This document shows, one piece after another, positions 30,559-40,620 of a stretch of DNA of 64,000 bases. Position 1 is the first letter of the stretch; each line of letters opens with the position of its first letter. The translations under genes and the position numbers were made by a program. The notes under the pieces were generated by a model. The model was not told the DNA's origin, searched no databases, and saw only the letters and a list, made by a program, of their open reading frames with translations. Source of the DNA: Streptomyces sp. Root431 (lineage in GTDB: Bacteria; Actinomycetota; Actinomycetes; Streptomycetales; Streptomycetaceae); contig NZ_LMEI01000007.1 of the NCBI RefSeq assembly GCF_001426585.1, positions 18,584-82,583 of the forward strand. The letters run 5' to 3'.

Positions 30559-30765
30559 ATGGCGCCGGGTCCCGGGAAATGGGAACGGATGGCCTTCATT
30601 CCGAAGAGCCGATATGTGAGTGACCAGCCGAACGCCGATCGCACGCCGTTCCCGGTCTATTCCTCACTGGTGACGCAGTGGGTGCAGGCGGGGCGCACGG
30701 TGCCGGGAATGCCGGACCGGGAGTGGGAACGACTGATGGCCACGCCCGTCTGGCCGCGCCCGTAG
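30559..30765 (+). CDS. Small protein of unknown function between rodlin genes
   Basis: 68-aa ORF MAPGPGKWERMAFIPKSRYV... with aromatic and charged residues (FPVYSSLVTQWVQAGRTVPGMPDREWERLM) and no signal or membrane segment. A strong GGAGGGAG site lies 5-8 bases before the ATG, and a hairpin follows the stop, which support a real gene. It is divergent from the LCP gene. Function not recognised. Confidence 0.65.
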   Translation: MAPGPGKWERMAFIPKSRYVSDQPNADRTPFPVYSSLVTQWVQAGRTVPGMPDREWERLMATPVWPRP

Positions 30766-30777
30766 AAGAACACGGAA

Positions 30778-30807
30778 AGGGGCCGCCCCGGGAGGGCGGC
30801 CCCTTCA
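30778..30807. terminator. Bidirectional hairpin between small gene and second rodlin
   Basis: GGGGCCGCCC and GGGCGGCCCC pair across a short loop between two convergent genes (stops at 30765 and 30823). Confidence 0.75.
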
Positions 30808-30822
30808 CGCGTGAGCGGTACG

Positions 30823-31233
30823 TCAGTTGTTGCCGACGCCGTTGCCCGACAGGATCGGGATGTCGTCCAGGATGTGCGACAGGGCCTCGTCACCCTTGGC
30901 CTGGGTGGAGTTCTCGGTGCACTGCTGGTTCTGCGGGGAGGACAGGACGTTGATGTCCTGGACCGCGATCGGGATGGCGCCGATGAGCGAACCGGCGTTG
31001 ACCTTGGCCGGCAGTCCGATGCACGGCTTGTTCAGGGAGCCCTGGACGAGCGCGAACTGCGGGCTCATGTTGCCGTAGGTGGCGGAGTTGCCGTACTCCT
31101 GGTGGGCACCGTTGCCGCTGAGCGAGGTGGTGCCGCCGTCGTTGGCGATGGCGAGCGCCGGGGTCGCCATCGCGGCGGTGGCGCCGACGATGGAAGCGGC
31201 TGCGGCCGCGGTGGCCATAACCTTCTTGATCAC
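30823..31233 (-). CDS. rdlB: Rodlin, copy 2
   Basis: 136-aa secreted rodlin, nearly identical to copy 1 in the mature part ([72 protein letters not shown]). Signal peptide about 1-28 (MATPALA end). Most differences are conservative (Glu/Lys, Ile/Val), and the two genes keep near-identical DNA, so recent duplication or gene conversion is likely. It is divergent from rodlin copy 3, with a 219-base region carrying face-to-face promoters. Confidence 0.95.
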   Translation of the reverse strand: MIKKVMATAAAAASIVGATAAMATPALAIANDGGTTSLSGNGAHQEYGNSATYGNMSPQFALVQGSLNKPCIGLPAKVNAGSLIGAIPIAVQDINVLSSPQNQQCTENSTQAKGDEALSHILDDIPILSGNGVGNN

Positions 31234-31277
31234 GGGAGTTCCCTTCTAGAACCGGCTCCGTGCAGGGAGCGCCCTGA

Positions 31278-31306
31278 TCAACTGCCCTCCGGACGCCCGG
31301 GTTCCG
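31278..31306 (-). promoter_or_regulatory. BldN-like promoter of rodlin copy 2
   Basis: Minus strand CGGAAC (31306-31301), 17 bases, AGTTGA (31283-31278). Identical hexamers to the other two rodlin promoters; the spacer is one base longer. Confidence 0.7.
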
Positions 31307-31375
31307 CTGTGTCACCCCCTTGGCGGAGCGCACTCGGCAGCGCGAAACGATGTCCCAGTCGAACGAGTGAAGCGC

Positions 31376-31403
31376 CGGAACCATTGCCACTCGCCGGAGT
31401 TGA
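31376..31403 (+). promoter_or_regulatory. BldN-like promoter of rodlin copy 3
   Basis: CGGAAC (31376-31381), 16 bases, AGTTGA (31398-31403), 50 bases before the GTG start. It shares the divergent rodlin 2/3 intergenic region with the promoter of copy 2. Confidence 0.75.
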
Positions 31404-31452
31404 TCCCGTCGCATCAATCAGGTCGATTGGTGGGAACAGGAACGGAATCACC

Positions 31453-31866
31453 GTGATCAAGAAGATTATGGCGGCTGCGGCTGTGACGGCCTCTGTTGTC
31501 GGCGCTTCCGCTGCGGCGGCCTCCCCGGCGCTCGCCATCGCCAACGACGGCGGCACCACGTCGCTCAGCGGCAACGGCGCCCACCAGTCCTTCGGCAACT
31601 CCAAGACCGCCGGTGACATGAGCCCGCAGTTCTCGGCCATCCAGGGCTCGCTGAACAAGCTCTGCCTCGGTGTCCCGGTCAAGGGCAACGTCGGCTCGGT
31701 CGTCGGCGTCCTCGTCCCGGTCGCCGTCCAGGACGTCAACGTCCTGTCCTCCCCGCAGAACCAGCAGTGCGCGGAGAACTCCACCCAGGCCAAGGGTGAC
31801 GAGCCGCTTTCGCACATCGTCGAGGACATCCCGGTCCTCTCCGGTAACGGCGCCTACAACGGCTGA
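31453..31866 (+). CDS. rdlC: Rodlin, copy 3 (diverged)
   Basis: 137-aa secreted rodlin starting GTG ([17 protein letters not shown]), signal peptide to about residue 29 (ASPALA). The core is conserved ([54 protein letters not shown]), but it has replacements in the middle ([23 protein letters not shown]) that copies 1 and 2 lack. This may give a distinct partner surface. S. venezuelae is reported to have three rodlins, consistent with this window. An 18-base perfect terminator stem follows. Confidence 0.95.
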   Translation: MIKKIMAAAAVTASVVGASAAAASPALAIANDGGTTSLSGNGAHQSFGNSKTAGDMSPQFSAIQGSLNKLCLGVPVKGNVGSVVGVLVPVAVQDVNVLSSPQNQQCAENSTQAKGDEPLSHIVEDIPVLSGNGAYNG

Positions 31867-31882
31867 TCCGCACCGCGCACGA

Positions 31883-31920
31883 CAGGGCCGGAGGGAACGT
31901 CCACGTTCCCTCCGGCCCTG
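31883..31920. terminator. Strong terminator after rodlin copy 3
   Basis: Perfect 18-base inverted repeat (CAGGGCCGGAGGGAACGT and complement, 2-base centre) followed by ATTTGTG, directly downstream of the rodlin stop. Confidence 0.88.
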
Positions 31921-32042
31921 ATTTGTGCGCGCAATGGAGTGAAAGAGGCGACGTCGCCGTTGTTTAGGTTTCCTTTGTGAGGCGTGTTCGTTGTGTGGTG
32001 TGCAGCGGAAATCTATTCCGCCGAGGAAAGGATGCAGACGCA

Positions 32043-32276
32043 ATGAACTGTAAGAAGGCCGCGGCCGTCATCGCCGGAATCGTCATGGCCATGGGTGTGG
32101 CGTCGCCCGCCTTCGCGGACGCGGACGCGCACGGCGTGGCCATCGGTTCGCCGGGCGTCCTGTCCGGCAACGTCGTCCAGGCCCCGATCCACATCCCGAT
32201 CAACGTCTGCGGCAACAGCGTGAACGTCATCGGCGTGCTGAACCCGGCCGTCGGCAACTTCTGCGGCAACTTCTGA
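32043..32276 (+). CDS. Short chaplin, ChpD/E-like
   Basis: 77-aa secreted amyloid-forming chaplin. Signal peptide about 1-26 (VASPAFA), then a single chaplin domain: HGVAIGSPGVLSGNVVQAPIH, PINVCGNSVNVIGVLNPAVG, NFCGNF, with the two conserved cysteines. Chaplins lower surface tension and coat aerial hyphae with the rodlets ordered by rodlins. No clear BldN-type promoter was found, unlike the other chaplins here, so it may be expressed differently. Its position next to rodlins resembles chpD of S. coelicolor, but orthology is uncertain. Confidence 0.93.
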   Translation: MNCKKAAAVIAGIVMAMGVASPAFADADAHGVAIGSPGVLSGNVVQAPIHIPINVCGNSVNVIGVLNPAVGNFCGNF

Positions 32277-32303
32277 GTCCTCAGCGGCACTCGGACACAC
32301 GGG

Positions 32304-32342
32304 CCGGCCCCGGAGAGCACCCGCTCCCCGGGGGCGGCCCTC
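32304..32342. terminator. Hairpin between chaplin and FAD oxidoreductase
   Basis: GGGCCGGCCCCGGAG and a complementary CTCCCCGGGGGCGGCCC form an imperfect stem in the gap between convergent genes. Confidence 0.55.
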
Positions 32343-32344
32343 GC

Positions 32345-33613
32345 CTATGCCCGTACGGGAGCCTCACCGCCCGTACGGGGACGGGCCACCGTGCCGCGCC
32401 GGGCGCCCGACCGCAGCCGCTGCCGGACCCCCTTCACCAGCCGGCCCGCCGTGTACTCGGCGCCGAAGACGAACCGCATCGACGGCCCGTACGACGGGGC
32501 CGTGAGCAGCCCCGCGAGGAAGAGCCCCGGCCAGGAGGACTCGAAGAGGCCGCCGACCTCCGGGGCGCCGACCGCGCCGACCGTCCGCAGCGCCCCGCGC
32601 AGCGCCGGGTCGAGCATCCCCGCCCGCTCCAGACTCGGGGTGAAGCCGGTCGCCGCGACGACGTGGTCCGTCTCCAGGACCGTCGTGCCCCCCGGCCCGC
32701 TGACGTCGAGCCGGAGCCGCTCGTCCCCGGTCACGGCCGCCGAGGTGACTCGCTGCCCGAGCCGTACGTCCCCGACCGCAGCGAACCGCTCGCGCAGCCA
32801 CCACGCGCCCGCCGGACCGAGCGCCGAGTCGAAGATCCGCTCGCGGGTGGCGGCCGGCAGCCGCCGGAAGAACCCCGGGCTGTCCGCGTAGAGCTTGTTG
32901 TGCCAGCCGCAGCCGAGGCCCGTGTGCGGGGCGCGCACCGAGGGCCACAGGCCGCGGTCGAGGGCCGGCGGCAGGGTGTTCCAGTTCAGCCGGTCCGCGC
33001 GGGCGACGATCCGGACGGCGGCGGCGCCCTGCTCGGTGAGGAGCGCGGCCGTCTCCAGGGCGGCCTGACCGGCGCCGACGACGGTCACGTCCTGCCCGGC
33101 GAAGCGGTCGAGCCCGCCGTGGTGGCTGGAGTGCGTGACGTACCGCCGGGGGAGCCCCCGCAGCGGACCGGGGATCTCCATGAAGGGCAGAACCCCGACG
33201 GCGAGGGCCACCGTCCGCGCCCGGAGCGGCTCGCCGTCCTCCGTGCGCAGCTCGAAGCCCCCGGCCGCGGGCGCGATCGAGGCGATCAGGCGCTCGTCGA
33301 GCGCGGGCACGGCCTGGCGGGCGAACCAGTCGCCGTACGCGGCGAAGAAGTCGACCGGGAGCGGCACGCCGTGCTCGGCGCGGACGCCCCGCGTCACGGC
33401 GTACGCGTCGAGGCCGTACGCCCCCTCCGGGTCGGACAGGTGCGAGGCCCAGGGCTCCGACTTCAGGAACATGCCCGCGGGCATGGCGTGCCAGGACTCC
33501 ATCGAGCGGCCGAAGGTCCGCAGGTCCAGCCCGTGGGCCGCCGCGTGCGCGGCCACGGACAGACCGTACGGCCCGGCCCCGACGACCACCAGGTCGTGCA
33601 TCGACTTTGACAT
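32345..33613 (-). CDS. FAD-dependent oxidoreductase (flavin monooxygenase-like)
   Basis: 422-aa protein with two dinucleotide-binding motifs: N-terminal GAGPYGLSVAAHA for FAD and VVGAGQAALETAALL for NAD(P)H, and ATGF near the C-terminus. FAD-dependent N- or C-hydroxylases of this type include lysine/ornithine N-hydroxylases and other flavin monooxygenases. ATG at 33613 follows GGAAGG; MKAEGT at 33631 is an alternative. It is the second gene of a pair after an ATP-grasp ligase (24 bases apart). Substrate unknown; the neighbouring polysaccharide operon makes decoration of a surface compound possible. Confidence 0.85.
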   Translation of the reverse strand: MSKSMHDLVVVGAGPYGLSVAAHAAAHGLDLRTFGRSMESWHAMPAGMFLKSEPWASHLSDPEGAYGLDAYAVTRGVRAEHGVPLPVDFFAAYGDWFARQAVPALDERLIASIAPAAGGFELRTEDGEPLRARTVALAVGVLPFMEIPGPLRGLPRRYVTHSSHHGGLDRFAGQDVTVVGAGQAALETAALLTEQGAAAVRIVARADRLNWNTLPPALDRGLWPSVRAPHTGLGCGWHNKLYADSPGFFRRLPAATRERIFDSALGPAGAWWLRERFAAVGDVRLGQRVTSAAVTGDERLRLDVSGPGGTTVLETDHVVAATGFTPSLERAGMLDPALRGALRTVGAVGAPEVGGLFESSWPGLFLAGLLTAPSYGPSMRFVFGAEYTAGRLVKGVRQRLRSGARRGTVARPRTGGEAPVRA

Positions 33614-33636
33614 CGTGCCTTCCGCCTTCATCGTTC

Positions 33637-34980
33637 TCATCGTTGGGTGAGCTGGTCGGGGGTGGTGCGGGCCGGCCCGGGGAGGGTGGCCCGATGCCGG
33701 GCCCGGCCGCTCCGGAGCCGCCGGGACACCGCGCCGACGGCCTTGCGCAGGAGGTGCGAGAGCCAGGCGAGGCCCATCGCGAGCGCGGGCACCGGGTCGT
33801 CGGCCGCGTACCAGGCGAACTCGGTCCGCCCCGGCCGGGCGGCGCCTGGCTCGGCCGCGCACCGGGGGCGCGGGGAGGCGACGAGCGAGAGCGCCGCGTA
33901 GTTCTCGACGACGAACCGGCGGCCGTACGCGGGGGAGTGCGGCGGCACCGGACGGCCCGTCAGGTCCAGGTGCGCCGCCCGCACGACGTCCAGCCCCTCG
34001 GAGTCGGCGAAGAGACGGAACTGCGCGCCGGGCCGGGGGTTGAAGTCGAGCAGGTGGTACGCGCCCGTGGACCGGTCGAGCCGGAAGTCCAGGTCGCACA
34101 CGCCCCGGTAGCCCAGCGCGTCGAGCAGCTCGCGGGCCGCCCGGTCCACGGCCGGGTTCGCCGCCCAGCGGCCCACGGCGGTGAGCCCGGCCCCGTCGGG
34201 CCAGGAGCGCTCCTTGCGGCCGGTGGCCCCCGTCGCGCAGCGGCCTGCGGAGTCCACGTACCCGTGGAAGAACCAGTCCAGGTCCCGGCCCGCCGGAAGG
34301 AGTTCCTGGAGCAGCAGCCGGCTGCCGGCCTCGGGCGTGCGGTCGTACAACTCCCGCACCTCGGCGAGGGACCCCACGATCGAGGTGCTGCGCAGCCCGC
34401 GGCCGGCCGGCAGCAGCCAGGGCCTGCTCCATTTGGCGACCACCGGGAGGCCGAGCGACCAGGCCATGGCGGCGGCCTCGTCGGCGCCGGTGGGGAGTTC
34501 GGTCCGCGGGTGGGGCAGTCCGAGCGCCGCGCAGGTCCTGGCGAGCGCGGCCTTGTCCGCGACCCGCAGGAGCTGGTCCTCGGTCTGCTCGGGCAGCAGG
34601 AAGCGCGGGGCGAGCTCGGCGCGGCGGCGGGCCAGGGCGAGGGCGCTGATGTCGTCCAGGGGGAGGACGAGCACGGGATGTGAGGCCCCGTCGGATGCCG
34701 GGTCCTCGATGGCGTGGCCGGCGTGGCCGATCTCCTCGGCGATGCGGACCAGCAGCTCCGTGAGGGCGGCGGAGGACGTCGTGGCGGGGCCCGTGCGGGC
34801 CGAGCGGAGATACCGGGACCGGGCGACCGGACTGGTGCTCGATTCGATGACGGCATGCACCGGAATTCCCGCCCGTCCCAGCGATCGGGCGGCGCCGAGA
34901 GTGCCGTGATGGAAGGGGTTCCGGTCGAGCCGCACAAGAACGGTGGGTACGCGGGTGTCGAAACTCTGACGGCGCGGCAC
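33637..34980 (-). CDS. ATP-grasp ligase-like protein
   Basis: 447-aa protein resembling ATP-grasp carboxylate-amine ligases: DKAALARTCAALGLPHPRTE (ATP-binding segment), VAKWSRPW, LLLQELLPAGRDLDWFFHGYVD, and CDLDFRLDRSTGAYHLLDFNPRP (the Mg-binding Asp/Glu-Asn strand). An N-terminal domain with the LVRLDRNPFHHGT stretch and a basic C-terminal region of about 60 residues frame it. GTG start at 34980. It precedes a flavin oxidoreductase in an apparent operon and is divergent from the GH26 gene. Product unknown; amide or peptide-bond formation on an acid is expected for the fold. Confidence 0.82.
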   Translation of the reverse strand: MPRRQSFDTRVPTVLVRLDRNPFHHGTLGAARSLGRAGIPVHAVIESSTSPVARSRYLRSARTGPATTSSAALTELLVRIAEEIGHAGHAIEDPASDGASHPVLVLPLDDISALALARRRAELAPRFLLPEQTEDQLLRVADKAALARTCAALGLPHPRTELPTGADEAAAMAWSLGLPVVAKWSRPWLLPAGRGLRSTSIVGSLAEVRELYDRTPEAGSRLLLQELLPAGRDLDWFFHGYVDSAGRCATGATGRKERSWPDGAGLTAVGRWAANPAVDRAARELLDALGYRGVCDLDFRLDRSTGAYHLLDFNPRPGAQFRLFADSEGLDVVRAAHLDLTGRPVPPHSPAYGRRFVVENYAALSLVASPRPRCAAEPGAARPGRTEFAWYAADDPVPALAMGLAWLSHLLRKAVGAVSRRLRSGRARHRATLPGPARTTPDQLTQR

Positions 34981-35029
34981 GGCATGCCCTTCATCTCGGG
35001 TGCCCCAACTGGGCGATCAAATCCTCTAA

Positions 35030-36784
<1,755 letters not shown>

Positions 36785-36792
36785 CCGGAGCC

Positions 36793-36820
36793 GGATCCGG
36801 CCCTGGACCGGGCCGGATCC
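36793..36820. terminator. Shared hairpin after GH26 gene and the polysaccharide operon
   Basis: GGATCCGGCCC (36793-36803) pairs perfectly with GGGCCGGATCC (36810-36820) across a 6-base loop between convergent stops at 36784 and 36836. Confidence 0.82.
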
Positions 36821-36835
36821 GCACGGCGGCGGAGA

Positions 36836-37975
36836 TCATCCGCCGCCGTGCGGCGTCCGGCCGGGGAGTCGGGCGAGGGCTCGGCCCACCCAGGCCCGCT
36901 CCCGGGCCTGGCGGGCGGCCCAGCGGCGGCCGTTCGCGGCGCCCGCGCGCAGCCACAGGAGCGGGGCCGTACGGCGCCCGGCGAGCATCAGTCGCTGGTT
37001 GCGGACGGCCTCGGGGCGCCAGTGCTGCTTGTACGGCTCGGTGCCGCGCAGCATGCTCAGCGTGGCCCGGCCGCCGGTGCTGGTCTCGCGGGCCCCGTGG
37101 CGGAGCAGCATCGTCGCCACGTCGACCTTGCGGGCCCGCAGCGCCGGGTCGGCGCCGTACAGATAGCCGCCGGCGAGCCGGGGCGACATCAGGGTCAGGT
37201 CGGCGGCGACCACGTCCCCGGCGAGCCGGAACTCGGTGACCATCGCGTCGCCGCGCTCCACCATGGGGCGGACCGCCCGCGCGAGGTGCTGGGCGAAGCG
37301 CCGGCTGGTGTGCTCGGCGGTCACGCCCCGCCCCGCCCACTGGAGCTGATGGAGCTTCAGGAGCCGGTCGAGGGCGGCCGGGACCTCGTCGCCGGTGACG
37401 ACGTGCGAGTCGATGCCGAGGGCGTCGAGCTTGCGGAGCTTGGCGCGGACCCGCTGGGCCTTCCCGGAGGGGATCCGTTCGAGCAGCCCCTCCATAGGGA
37501 CGGCGGGCAGCTCAAGGCACAGCGAGTCGGGCAGCCTGCGGCGCGGCCCGTGCCAGCGGGCGAAGACCCGCTCGGTGGCCGCCCCGGGCCGTACCTCCCG
37601 CAGGTCGATCACCGCGGCCCGGGCCGCCCGGGCGAGTGCCCGGGCCAGGGTGGGCGCGGCCTCGGGGCAGTCGTCGTCGAGCAGCACGTCCGTGAAGTCG
37701 GTGATGTCGCCGCCGAGCTGGGTGAGGACGGGCAGCGGCCCGCGGGCCCGCATCAGGGGCGCGGCGGCGACGAGTTCGCCGCTCTCCCGTCGTACGAGCA
37801 CCACCCGCAGCGCACCGGGCCGCCCGTACGAGAGCCACCAGGAGTGCAGCCAGGAGTGGGACTGGAAGGGGGTGGCGGAGGAGCAGCGCCCGTACAGCGC
37901 CGTCCACTCGGCCGCCAGCCGCCCGAACCGTTCCTCGTCACGGCAGATCTCGGTCCGCAGGGCTCTCGGGGTCAC
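36836..37975 (-). CDS. GNAT/FemAB-like acyltransferase (CelD/BcsL type)
   Basis: 379-aa cytoplasmic protein with a GNAT-like fold duplicated as in FemAB and CelD proteins: [29 protein letters not shown], then [38 protein letters not shown], and the second-domain [26 protein letters not shown]. It could acylate a sugar or lipid-linked intermediate. The GTG start overlaps the chain-length gene stop (GTGA). It is the last gene of the polysaccharide operon; donor and acceptor are unknown. Confidence 0.85.
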   Translation of the reverse strand: MTPRALRTEICRDEERFGRLAAEWTALYGRCSSATPFQSHSWLHSWWLSYGRPGALRVVLVRRESGELVAAAPLMRARGPLPVLTQLGGDITDFTDVLLDDDCPEAAPTLARALARAARAAVIDLREVRPGAATERVFARWHGPRRRLPDSLCLELPAVPMEGLLERIPSGKAQRVRAKLRKLDALGIDSHVVTGDEVPAALDRLLKLHQLQWAGRGVTAEHTSRRFAQHLARAVRPMVERGDAMVTEFRLAGDVVAADLTLMSPRLAGGYLYGADPALRARKVDVATMLLRHGARETSTGGRATLSMLRGTEPYKQHWRPEAVRNQRLMLAGRRTAPLLWLRAGAANGRRWAARQARERAWVGRALARLPGRTPHGGG

Positions 37976-38664
37976 ACCGCCTCCGGTTCCGGCTGGTGCG
38001 CGGCGACCGCGGGGGCGGGCACCGCGGCGGGCGAGGTGACGGGCGAGGCCGTGGCGGGCTGGCGGGAGTGGCGGGCCTCGCCGCGCGAGGAGGAGCGCTT
38101 CGGGCGGACGAGGAGGACCAGGCCGCCGAGGAGCCCGCCCGCACAGCCGCCCACGAGCGCGGAGAGCGGCGCGGACGGGGAGACCGGGGCGACCGGCTTG
38201 GTCGCGCGCGAGAACTGGACGACCTTGACGCCCGTGCTGCCCGCGACGTGCGTGCTGTTGAGGACGAGCGCGCGGGCCACCCCGTCGGCCATGGACACGG
38301 CCTTCGCGGGCTTCTCGGCCCGGGCGGTGATCGAGATCATCGGCGCGTCCGGGGAGGTCGCGGCCTGCACGCTCTTGCGCAGCGTGTCGGCGGTGACGCC
38401 CGCCCACACCTGGGCGTCGCCGGTCACCGCGATGTCGGTGGCGACCCGCCCGTAGGCCTGGGCGAAGCCGAGCGCCGCCGCCGGGTCGGACTTCTCGGCC
38501 GGTACGACGATGACGTAGCTGACCGCCGCGTACTGCGGGGTCTTGAGCGCTCCGTATCCGCCGCCGAGGACCGCTCCGGCGAGGACGGCGGCGGGGAGCA
38601 CGGCCCAGCGGCCCGGACGGCGGAGACCGGCGGGCGGGAAGGCGCGGGGTGGGGTGGTGTTCAT
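37972..38664 (-). CDS. Polysaccharide chain-length / Wzz-like membrane protein
   Basis: 230-aa protein with two membrane helices (about 22-42 and 170-185) around an external domain (YAAVSYVIVVPAEKSDPAAALGF, SVQAATSPDAPMISITARAE), the topology of Wzz and of the membrane part of bacterial tyrosine-kinase adaptors such as CapA. The C-terminal tail is basic and Pro/Ala-rich. It should regulate polymer length with the polymerase in the same operon. The gene is coupled to its neighbours (13-base gap upstream, 4-base overlap downstream). Confidence 0.85.
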   Translation of the reverse strand: MNTTPPRAFPPAGLRRPGRWAVLPAAVLAGAVLGGGYGALKTPQYAAVSYVIVVPAEKSDPAAALGFAQAYGRVATDIAVTGDAQVWAGVTADTLRKSVQAATSPDAPMISITARAEKPAKAVSMADGVARALVLNSTHVAGSTGVKVVQFSRATKPVAPVSPSAPLSALVGGCAGGLLGGLVLLVRPKRSSSRGEARHSRQPATASPVTSPAAVPAPAVAAHQPEPEAV

Positions 38665-38677
38665 CGTGCGGGCTCTC

Positions 38678-39811
38678 TCACTTCGCGGGGGACGGGGTGC
38701 CGTGGACGGCCTGGTCGTAGAGGGACATCAACTGCCCGGCGCTCCGCGTGATGTCGTAGCGGCGGGCGGCCGCCGGCTGCGGGAGCCGGGCGAGCCGTGC
38801 GTTGCGGATGCCGCGCAGCGCGGAGATCAGCTCGGGTACGGACTCGCCGATCCGGCGCGCGCCGGGGGCCGCGTCCGGGGGCAGGTCGTCGATCGCGGGG
38901 CAGGCCACGTACAGCACGGGAAGGCCGGCGGCCAGCGCCTCGACGACGGCGAGCCCGAAGGTCTCGTCGGGGGAGGTGGACACGAAGACGTCCATGGCGG
39001 AGAGCAGTTCGGGCAGCGAGGGGCCGATCGAGGCGACGGACGGCGGGTCCTCGCAGGCCCCGACGAGCAGCACCCGGTCGGCGGCCCCGCACTCCCGGGC
39101 GATCCGCAGCAGCTCCTCGCGGTGCTCGCCCTCGCCGACGAGGAGCAGCCGCGCCTCCGGCACGGCGGCCACGGCCCGGACGAGCCGGTCGAACCGCTTC
39201 CCCGGCGCGAGCCGCCCCACCCCGCCGACGACGTGCGCGTCCTCGGGGATGCCGAGGACGCCCCGGGTGAGGCGGCGGGCGCGGGCGTCGAAGGCGAAGC
39301 GGCCGCTCTCGATGCCGTTGGGCACCACCTGGATGCGGTCCGCGGGCACCCCCCAGTCGGCGAGCCGGCGGGCCACGCTGGGCGAGACGGCGACCGTGGA
39401 CGTGCCGAGCCGCTCGGACGCCAGGTACAGGGCGCGGGTGCCCGCGGAGAGCGGGCGGCCCTCGATCTGGGCGTCGCCGAGCGAGTGTTCGGTGGCGATG
39501 ACCCGGCGGACCCCGGCGAGCCGGGCCGCGAGCCTGCCGTACACGCACGCCCGGTAGAGGTGGGTGTGGACGAGGTCGTAGCGGCCCTGGCGGACGATCC
39601 GCGCGAGGCGGGGGAGCGCGCCGAGGTCGCGGTTGCCGGCCATGCCCAGGTGGGTGACGGGGGTGCCGTCGGACTCGATGCCCGCGGCGACCGCACCGGG
39701 GTTGGTGAGGGTGACCACCCCGTGCTGGACCGGGAGGTGGCGCAGCAGGAGCCGCAGCTGCTGCTCGGCGCCGCCGATGCCGAGCCCGGTGATGACGTGC
39801 AGGACCTTCAC
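38678..39811 (-). CDS. Glycosyltransferase family 4
   Basis: 377-aa GT-B glycosyltransferase: N-terminal GLGIGGAEQQLRLLLRHL, LVHTHLYRACVYGRLAA; C-terminal nucleotide-sugar domain VPNGIE, VGRLAPGKRFDRLVRA and the E-X7-E motif near ETFGLAVVEALAAGLPV. GT4 enzymes are retaining and use NDP- or lipid-linked sugars. ATG start overlaps the deacetylase stop by 4 bases. It builds part of the repeat unit with the second GT4 gene at 45.3 kb. Confidence 0.92.
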   Translation of the reverse strand: MKVLHVITGLGIGGAEQQLRLLLRHLPVQHGVVTLTNPGAVAAGIESDGTPVTHLGMAGNRDLGALPRLARIVRQGRYDLVHTHLYRACVYGRLAARLAGVRRVIATEHSLGDAQIEGRPLSAGTRALYLASERLGTSTVAVSPSVARRLADWGVPADRIQVVPNGIESGRFAFDARARRLTRGVLGIPEDAHVVGGVGRLAPGKRFDRLVRAVAAVPEARLLLVGEGEHREELLRIARECGAADRVLLVGACEDPPSVASIGPSLPELLSAMDVFVSTSPDETFGLAVVEALAAGLPVLYVACPAIDDLPPDAAPGARRIGESVPELISALRGIRNARLARLPQPAAARRYDITRSAGQLMSLYDQAVHGTPSPAK

Positions 39812-40620
39812 GGCGCACCGACCACGGCGGGTCCGGCCTGGGCGGCGCGCGGGGGGAACACGTCGACGGGGTGGCGGCGGCGCAGCGGGTGCAGCACGCG
39901 CTTGGCGGTGAGCCGCCAGGAGGTGTCGTCCTCGCCGATGTGGACGCGGGGCAGGGCGTACGCGCTGGTGTGCGGGCCCGGGTCGATCGCGCAGGCGTGG
40001 CGGTAGCCGGCCTTCCGCACGGCGTGGATCACGCGCGGGTCGACCTTCCCGTACGGGTAGCAGAAGCCGTCGACGGTGTCGCCGGTCATCTCCTCCAGGA
40101 GCTCGCGGCTGCGCCGGGTCTCGTCGGCGAGCGTCGTGTCGTCGGCCTCGGTGAGGGCGATGTGGGTGAGGCCGTGGGAGCCGATCTCCATGCCGGCCTC
40201 GGCGATCCGCCGGATGCCGTCCTCGTCGAGGAGCCGTTTGCGCGGGCCGTCGGCGTCCCAGGCGTTCTCGCCGCCGAGCCGGCCGGGCAGGACGTAGACG
40301 GTGGCGGTGAAGCCGTGGCGGCGCAGCAGCGGCAGCGCCGATTCGTGGAAGTCGGCGTAGCCGTCGTCGAAGGTGAGGCCGACGAGCCCCTTGGCGCGCC
40401 CGGCGGCGGTGGCGGCGAGCAGCTCCCGCACCGAGACCCCGCGCAGCCCCCGGTCGCCGAGCCAGTGCAGCTGCCGGGCGAAGCGGACGGGGGAGACGGT
40501 CACGTGGTACGGGTCGTCACCGGGGTCCGTGATCGAGTGGTACATCGCCACCCACAGGGGCGGTTTCACCCACAGGGGCGGCTTCGGCAGCAGTCGGCGC
40601 AGCGCGGTGGGGGCGGGCAT
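39808..40620 (-). CDS. Polysaccharide deacetylase (NodB/CE4 fold)
   Basis: 270-aa enzyme with the NodB homology domain: catalytic TFDDGYADF, metal-ligand GSHGLTHI, and a later FCYPYGK. It should deacetylate N-acetyl sugars of the polymer, making it cationic. GGAGGACC before ATG at 40620 fixes the start, inside the tail of the flippase gene (104-base overlap). The N-terminus has a short repeat PPLWVKPPLWV and no signal peptide, so it would act inside the cell or at the membrane. Coupled to the GT4 gene (ATGA). Confidence 0.9.
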   Translation of the reverse strand: MPAPTALRRLLPKPPLWVKPPLWVAMYHSITDPGDDPYHVTVSPVRFARQLHWLGDRGLRGVSVRELLAATAAGRAKGLVGLTFDDGYADFHESALPLLRRHGFTATVYVLPGRLGGENAWDADGPRKRLLDEDGIRRIAEAGMEIGSHGLTHIALTEADDTTLADETRRSRELLEEMTGDTVDGFCYPYGKVDPRVIHAVRKAGYRHACAIDPGPHTSAYALPRVHIGEDDTSWRLTAKRVLHPLRRRHPVDVFPPRAAQAGPAVVGAP

